From Chryseobacterium sp. POL2 (GTDB lineage Bacteria; Bacteroidota; Bacteroidia; Flavobacteriales; Weeksellaceae): 64,000 nt of DNA. A program made the translations under genes and the position numbers. The notes beneath the pieces were generated by a model. That model saw only the letters and a program-made list of their open reading frames with translations. It had not been told where the DNA came from and did not search any database. The stretch covers positions 744,001-808,000 of the forward strand of contig NZ_CP049298.1 in NCBI RefSeq assembly GCF_011058315.1, in the 5' to 3' direction. The stretch's first letter is position 1; each line of letters opens with the position of its first letter. Below, piece by piece: positions 58,408-64,000 of the stretch.

Positions 58408-59334
58408 TTAGAATTTCAAATCGCCATTTACTTCTCTTACTGCATTAGCAGCTTCTGCAAACTTCGCTTTTTCAGCGTCTGTTAAAGTAATATCAACAAT
58501 TTTTTCTACACCGTTAGCGCCAATAATTGCTGGAACACCAAGACAGATATCAGATTGTCCGTACTCGCCATCCAACATTAAAGAACAAGGAATCATTTTC
58601 TTTTGATCGCAAAGGATAGACTGCACCAAAACAGATACAGCAGCACCTGGCGCATACCAAGCAGAAGTTCCTAAAAGTTTAGTCAATGTAGCTCCACCCA
58701 CTTTAGTTTCTTCAGCTACGTAAGCTTGTTTTTCTTCAGATAAAAATTCAGTTACTGGAACTCCGTTTCTTGTCGCTTTCGTCATCAAAGGAAGCATTCC
58801 TGTATCAGAATGCGCTGCGATTACCATTCCGTCCACATCAGAAATTGGGCAATCTAAGGCTTCCGCCAATCTGTATTTGAAACGTGCAGAATCTAAAGCT
58901 CCACCCATACCGATGATTCTTTCTTTTGGAAGGCCAGAAGTTTTGTGTACCAAGTAAGCCATAGTATCCATAGGGTTAGAAACTACAATGATGATAACGT
59001 CTGGAGAATGTTTTACTAAGTTTTCTGTAACTTCTTTTACAATTCCTGCGTTAATACCAATAAGTTCTTCTCTTGTCATCCCTGGTTTTCTTGGGATACC
59101 AGAAGTAATAACTGCTACTTTAGACCCAGCTGTTTTGCTGTAATCTCCTGTTGTACCAGTAATTTTAGTATCAAAAGCGTTAAGAGACGCACACTGCATT
59201 AAATCCATAGCTTTACCTTCTGCAAAACCTTCTTTAATATCCACTAAAACCACTTCTGAAGCGAAATTTTTCATCGCAATATACTCTGCACAAGATGCTC
59301 CTACAGCACCAGCGCCAACAACGGTTACTTTCAT
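58408..59334 (-). CDS. mdh: Malate dehydrogenase
   Basis: A 308-aa LDH-like malate dehydrogenase that oxidises malate to oxaloacetate with NAD in the citric acid cycle. NAD motif VVGAGAVGASCAEYIA (near residue 5), Asp at the end of strand 2 (VLVDIKEG near 30), substrate-binding arginines in SGIPRKPGMTREELIG (near 78, 84) and the third in GGALDSARFKYRLAEAL (near 151), VVSNPMDTMAYL (near 115) and the catalytic His in IAAHSDTGMLPL (near 174). The arginine in GMTREEL, rather than a Gln, marks malate rather than lactate specificity. Divergent from pfkA across 195 nt. Start and length are normal. Confidence 0.96.
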   Translation of the reverse strand: MKVTVVGAGAVGASCAEYIAMKNFASEVVLVDIKEGFAEGKAMDLMQCASLNAFDTKITGTTGDYSKTAGSKVAVITSGIPRKPGMTREELIGINAGIVKEVTENLVKHSPDVIIIVVSNPMDTMAYLVHKTSGLPKERIIGMGGALDSARFKYRLAEALDCPISDVDGMVIAAHSDTGMLPLMTKATRNGVPVTEFLSEEKQAYVAEETKVGGATLTKLLGTSAWYAPGAAVSVLVQSILCDQKKMIPCSLMLDGEYGQSDICLGVPAIIGANGVEKIVDITLTDAEKAKFAEAANAVREVNGDLKF

Positions 59335-59529
59335 TTATTTTTAAATTTAATTATTATTAAAATTAACGTTTGTAAATATACTAAAGATTGAGCGAATAGA
59401 AAATATGTCTTGAGCTAAAAAATATCATTTTTCTGCAATACCAAATGTGATTAAAATCAAATTACAAAAATGTTATCTTCACAACAAAATGCCGATTTTT
59501 TTGTAAATTCGCGTACTAATTATATTATC

Positions 59530-60516
59530 ATGTCAAATCAAAAAATAAAAACAGTCGCTGTTTTGACTTCTGGTGGAGATGCACCAGGCATGAATGCTGC
59601 AATCCGTGCAGTGGTGAGAACCGCAAATAGTATGGGATTGGAATGTTATGGCGTTCGCGAAGGCTTCAATGGTCTTATCCATGGGGATTTTACCAAAATG
59701 GGACCTCGTTCGGTTAAAAATATAATTAATGCAGGAGGAACCATTTTGAAATCTGCCCGTTCTTCAGAATTCAAAACACCAGAAGGCCGTGCCACAGCTT
59801 TTGAACAATGCAAAAAACATCATATTGATGCTTTGGTATGCATCGGTGGAGATGGTAGTTTTACTGGTGCTAAGATTTTCAATGAAGAATTTGGAATACC
59901 TGTTATTGGCGTTCCTGGTACTATTGATAATGATATCTTTGGGACTGATAATACCATTGGTTATGACACCGCTTTGAATACCGCAATGGAAGCTATTGAC
60001 AAGATTCGTGATACAGCGACGTCTCATAATAGAGTTTTCTTTGTGGAAGTTATGGGGCGCGATGCTGGTTTTATTGCGCTTAATAGTGGTATTGCAACTG
60101 GGGCTTTGGATATTTTAATTCCTGAACAAAAAGACAGTCTGGATGAACTTTTTGGTACTTTCCGAAAAGCTGAAAAAGTTGGAAAATCATCAAGCATTGT
60201 GGTGATTGCAGAAGGTGAAAAACTCGGAAATGTCTATGATCTAGCTGAAGCAACAAAAGCGGAATTTCCAAATTTTGATATTCGGGTAGCGGTGTTGGGA
60301 CATATCCAGCGTGGTGGCTCACCAAGTTGCGCGGATCGTGTATTGGCTAGCAAAATGGGTTATGGTGCCATAGTTGGTCTTATAGAAGGTAAAAACAAAG
60401 TGATGGTTGGGATGAAGTCTAACAAACTTATTTATACCCCTATCGAAGAGGCCATTAAAAAACATAACGAAATAGATAAAGACTTGCTAAAGATTTCCGA
60501 AATATTAGCAATGTAA
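59530..60516 (+). CDS. pfkA: 6-phosphofructokinase (ATP-dependent)
   Basis: With the start at 59530 the enzyme has 328 aa and begins MSNQKIKTVAVLTSGGDAPG, the typical N end; an in-frame ATG at 59470 would add 20 unrelated residues. Motifs: GGDAPGMNAAIRAVVR (ATP/glycine loop), IGGDGSFTGAKIF (near 100), VPGTIDNDIFGTDNTIGYDT (catalytic Asp near 127), FFVEVMGRDAGFIAL (near 160) and LGHIQRGGSPSCADRVLASK (near 250). GGDG with Gly at the position that selects ATP over pyrophosphate supports ATP use. It phosphorylates fructose 6-phosphate in glycolysis. It is followed by gapA on the same strand (57-nt gap). Confidence 0.96.
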   Translation: MSNQKIKTVAVLTSGGDAPGMNAAIRAVVRTANSMGLECYGVREGFNGLIHGDFTKMGPRSVKNIINAGGTILKSARSSEFKTPEGRATAFEQCKKHHIDALVCIGGDGSFTGAKIFNEEFGIPVIGVPGTIDNDIFGTDNTIGYDTALNTAMEAIDKIRDTATSHNRVFFVEVMGRDAGFIALNSGIATGALDILIPEQKDSLDELFGTFRKAEKVGKSSSIVVIAEGEKLGNVYDLAEATKAEFPNFDIRVAVLGHIQRGGSPSCADRVLASKMGYGAIVGLIEGKNKVMVGMKSNKLIYTPIEEAIKKHNEIDKDLLKISEILAM

Positions 60517-60570
60517 TTAATATAAATTTTTGTAATTTTAGAAACAATATATTATCAAATTAAAAAGTAA

Positions 60571-61578
<1,008 letters not shown>

Positions 61579-61600
61579 TCAAAAAGATTTTAAAATTATA

Positions 61601-61640
61601 AAAAAAGACTTTCCAATGTTGGAGAGTCTTTTTGTTTTAA
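61601..61640 (+). terminator. Terminator of the pfkA-gapA unit
   Basis: AAAGACTTTCCAA pairs with TTGGAGAGTCTTT (one G-T pair) around TG, followed by TTGTTTT. Confidence 0.9.
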
Positions 61641-61654
61641 AGACATATTTAATT

Positions 61655-61694
61655 CTTAAAAAAATAAAACTCCCTCTATTTAAATAAAGGGAGT
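61655..61694 (-). terminator. Terminator of the DUF3575 gene
   Basis: ACTCCCT (61669-61675) pairs with AGGGAGT (61688-61694) and the loop TATTTAAATA is itself a palindrome. On the minus strand a T-rich tract follows. Confidence 0.8.
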
Positions 61695-61744
61695 CCTTGA
61701 AAGAATAAAAAAATCCTGAAAAAATTTCAGTTAATTATATTTAA

Positions 61745-62500
61745 TTAAAATCTATAGCCTAATGACAATCCAGAACGAAGACCCGCCCATGGACCATCTA
61801 GTTTCACAGTACCACCGTTCGCATTAATATGAGCTTCATATTTAACAATAGGAATATTTAAGTCATTAATCTCATCTTGTAAATCTTGTTGTTCTTCTGG
61901 AGTAAGAGCATATTTAGTCTTTCCAGCAAGATCACCTTTTGCGAATCCATAATGACCTCCGATAAGCCACCAATCTAATACCCAATTTTGTTTTTTGCCC
62001 AATAGCCATTGTACTCCTATCATTAATCCAAAACTGTGGGCAGAAAACTTACCATTTAAGTCAATCGGATTATTGGTTTCTACGTTAGTATCTTCATCAT
62101 AAGTGTAGAAGTTATATCTAATTTCATCAATTTTCATATTAGTATAGCGATAATATGGTGCCAAATAAAATCCGCTGTTGTATTTTTTTCCAAAATAAAA
62201 TCTTGTTTCTAGAGTGAAAGCTGTATTTCCTAATTGGATATCGCCAATATCTTCGCGATTTTCTTCCTTTACAAAAGAATTCAGAAAAGGAACGTCGCCT
62301 TTGGGCATCGTTGCAAAAGTCGCACTAACAGCGATGGTTTTGTTAATAGATCTTTCGTAGGTAAGATTAAAATTCCTAAATGCATAAGCCGTAAGATTAG
62401 TCTTAATCGTGTTTTTGTTGATGATTAAGCTATCCGCAGATTGTTGGGCAGAGATGAAACTTGAAGCTAATAAAGAAAATAGTAAAATCTGAGTTTTCAT
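61745..62500 (-). CDS. DUF3575 family outer-membrane protein
   Basis: A 251-aa protein with signal peptide MKTQILLFSLLASSFISAQ and an eight-strand type barrel: IKTNLTAYAFRNFNLTYERS (the DUF3575 start), FTLETRFYFGKKYNSGFYLA, FGLMIGVQWLLGKKQNWVLD, WWLIGGHYGFAKGDLAGKTK, and the last strand AGLRSGLSLGYRF ending in Phe. The family is common in Bacteroidota, with unknown role. A mostly helical insert (LTPEEQQDLQDEINDLNIPI) lies before the last strands and faces one side of the membrane. It follows the T9SS gene by 5 nt on the same strand, so the two form an operon. Confidence 0.85.
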   Translation of the reverse strand: MKTQILLFSLLASSFISAQQSADSLIINKNTIKTNLTAYAFRNFNLTYERSINKTIAVSATFATMPKGDVPFLNSFVKEENREDIGDIQLGNTAFTLETRFYFGKKYNSGFYLAPYYRYTNMKIDEIRYNFYTYDEDTNVETNNPIDLNGKFSAHSFGLMIGVQWLLGKKQNWVLDWWLIGGHYGFAKGDLAGKTKYALTPEEQQDLQDEINDLNIPIVKYEAHINANGGTVKLDGPWAGLRSGLSLGYRF

Positions 62501-62505
62501 GGTTT

Positions 62506-63918
62506 TTAATTTTTAATAATTTTTTGAGTGATAATTTGGTTTCCAAAATAAAGTTTTATTAAATATGATCCTTTTGCTAAGTCTTTTACAGAAATGCTTT
62601 TCGTTGGATTTTCATAGGTTTTTATAAGTTTTCCTGAGAGATCAAAAATTTCTAATTGATTTAAATTTTCTTTTTCTTCTAATTTTATATTGATGAAATC
62701 TGAGGTAGGATTTGGATAGATTGTAACTTTAGTTTGGGCAACGTCTTTTACAGCTAAAGATCCACCCATTTTATAAAGACTATATTTTGAAGTAATCATA
62801 GCCTCATCCATATACTTTTTTGTAAGTAGCATAAGGTTATTATCATTGGTTTTAATAATATCTGAGAAATTAACTAAACCGTTAAAAATTTCATTGTCAT
62901 AAGAATGTTCCCAAGCAATATTTCCATCGGAAGTTAGTTTTTTAATATTTGCTGTGCTTCCATTATCAGTAAGACTACTTAGTTCAGTAGCTATAGTATA
63001 TTCATTAGGAGAGAATTCTATAATTTTAGATAGATTAACATTATAATCATTATAAGTAAATGTTTTTCTCCAAACCTCATTTCCTGCGCTATTTATTTTT
63101 GTTACAAATGAAGTCTCATTATCATCAATATAATAGTTACCAAATACTACAATGTCATTATTCGCAGAAATGATAGAGTTTTGGATATAGGTATCCTCAC
63201 TAGATGCATAATCTAAATACTTTTCCCAAACCAAATTACGTTGACTGTCGTATTTTGCGATATAACCAGCTTCGCTATAGTCAGCATCAAAACTTCCTCC
63301 CGATACAATCACACCTCCATCGCTATGCGGCATTACATTCCCAATATAAGCAATTGGAAAACCTGTAAACGATTTTTTCATAATCCAAGTTTGATTCCCA
63401 TTACTATCATATTTTGCATAAAAATAACCACCCGAAGTCTCACCCATTTCATAGGTTCCACAAACTAAAAGTGAATTATCACTTAGAACATTTATACCAT
63501 ATATATAAGTTGGATAAGACTCCACGCTAATAGACTTTAGCCATTGTTGTTCACCATTTGAGTTTAATTTTCCTATTCGATCCTCTACTCCTTCCGAGCC
63601 TTCATAAAGCAAAAAAATATTTCCCGAAGAATCAGCTTTCAAACCAAAAGCATAATAGCCTGCAACATTGGCATATTGTTTTTGCCACAACACCGTTCCT
63701 GTTGGAGAAAGCTTCGATAATTCGGGCGAAACTATCCCATCTACAAATACATTGCCTAGAACCAAAAAATTAGAATCTTGCAATTGTATAATTTCATCAG
63801 AATTAAAATCTGAAGAGCTCGACTCAAAATCTTTATTCCAAAGAATACCAGGTGCTTCTGATTGCGAGAAAGCATTAATAGCAAATACTAACGCAAAAGA
63901 AGTAATAATTGTTTTCAT
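62506..63918 (-). CDS. T9SS type A sorting domain protein with beta-propeller-like repeats
   Basis: A 470-aa secreted protein: signal peptide MKTIITSFALVFAINAFSQ, then about seven beta units of the type LSPTGTVLWQKQYANVAGYY, LNSNGEQQWLKSISVESYPT, KYDSNGNQTWIMKKSFTGFP and KYDSQRNLVWEKYLDYASSE (each with an N/D-G...W core), which resemble delta-60 or PQQ-like propeller blades. The C-terminal ~70 residues are a type A sorting domain (VTIYPNPTSDFINIKLEEKE, LEIFDLSGKLIKTYENPTKS, GSYLIKLYFGNQ). It is exported by the type IX secretion system. It is upstream of the DUF3575 gene by 5 nt. Ligand or enzymatic role unknown. Confidence 0.85.
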   Translation of the reverse strand: MKTIITSFALVFAINAFSQSEAPGILWNKDFESSSSDFNSDEIIQLQDSNFLVLGNVFVDGIVSPELSKLSPTGTVLWQKQYANVAGYYAFGLKADSSGNIFLLYEGSEGVEDRIGKLNSNGEQQWLKSISVESYPTYIYGINVLSDNSLLVCGTYEMGETSGGYFYAKYDSNGNQTWIMKKSFTGFPIAYIGNVMPHSDGGVIVSGGSFDADYSEAGYIAKYDSQRNLVWEKYLDYASSEDTYIQNSIISANNDIVVFGNYYIDDNETSFVTKINSAGNEVWRKTFTYNDYNVNLSKIIEFSPNEYTIATELSSLTDNGSTANIKKLTSDGNIAWEHSYDNEIFNGLVNFSDIIKTNDNNLMLLTKKYMDEAMITSKYSLYKMGGSLAVKDVAQTKVTIYPNPTSDFINIKLEEKENLNQLEIFDLSGKLIKTYENPTKSISVKDLAKGSYLIKLYFGNQIITQKIIKN

Positions 63919-63970
63919 GGTTTTTAATTTTTATAATAATAATAATCCAAATTTATTCTATCACAAACAA

Positions 63971-64000
63971 TAAAATATACCTAGTATTAGGTATATTTTA
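63971..64000. repeat. Inverted repeat at the window end
   Basis: TAAAATATACCTA (63971-63983) and TAGGTATATTTTA (63988-64000) are exactly complementary around GTAT. It lies upstream of the T9SS gene start (63918) and may be a terminator of a gene beyond the window or an operator; the window ends here. Confidence 0.7.

Overview
The window is a 64-kb piece of chromosome from a member of the Bacteroidota, most likely class Flavobacteriia in the Chryseobacterium group (Weeksellaceae). The evidence is: AT-rich DNA; promoter -7 boxes of the TAnnTTTG type; type IX secretion (T9SS) C-terminal sorting domains; a primary sigma factor without region 1.1; a PafA alkaline phosphatase matching the Elizabethkingia/Chryseobacterium enzyme residue by residue; and genus-typical families (DUF6029, HopJ-like, DUF2945, S23 four-helix bundle). 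No rRNA, tRNA, CRISPR array or prophage was seen. This placement is inference from gene content.

Layout. 1-3.5 kb: end of a FadL-type porin, a 38-aa peptide, HopJ-like protein, nucleoside symporter, BFN nuclease-family protein. 3.5-6 kb: a repeat-rich gap, then etfBA. 5.8-13.6 kb: minus-strand housekeeping genes (SDR, M20 dipeptidase, lipoprotein; operon udk - divIC-like - methylmalonyl-CoA mutase small chain - THUMP-like methyltransferase; SanA-like; PaaE-like reductase). 13.7-16.3 kb: TlpA-like lipoprotein and a FecCD/ATPase transporter pair without a binding protein. 16.4-23.5 kb: a beta-oxidation operon, marR - fadN - fadA - fadE, invaded between genes by a REP-associated transposase with REP hairpins and by an S23 four-helix-bundle gene with its own repeat arrays. 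23.6-27.6 kb: rpoD and a Ca-type P-ATPase. 28-32.4 kb: an accessory stretch with two decayed genes among SMUG2-type glycosylase, DUF2945, SDR, epimerase-like and OhrR-like genes. 32.8-37.5 kb: two YceI proteins around a porin, then a MutS2 without Smr domain. 37.6-47.4 kb: a thiol-redox and secretion block (DsbD, DUF6029 barrel, TlpA; divergently an Omp28 lipoprotein and three T9SS cargo proteins, two with a WCGWCP motif). 47.5-49.7 kb: repetitive lipoprotein and PafA. 49.8-55.2 kb: a run of small, mostly secreted lineage-specific proteins, one broken by a single TGA. 55.2-64 kb: PAS-LuxR regulator, TonB-receptor-like barrel, mdh, pfkA, gapA, DUF3575 and a T9SS protein.

How it fits together. 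The most informative signal is a shared operator. A perfect TATGCATGCATA palindrome lies in front of the MarR-type gene that opens the fad operon, and a one-base variant lies in front of etfBA, 11 kb away. Both lie exactly 11 nt upstream of a -7-like box. This predicts that the MarR protein controls its own beta-oxidation operon and also the electron-transfer flavoprotein that takes electrons from the acyl-CoA dehydrogenase. The second interesting block is the DsbD/TlpA/DUF6029/Omp28/T9SS cluster, which looks like a route carrying reducing power from the cytoplasm to CxxC proteins at or outside the outer membrane.

All calls come from reading the sequence. No database search was run, so family names rest on recognised motifs and lengths.
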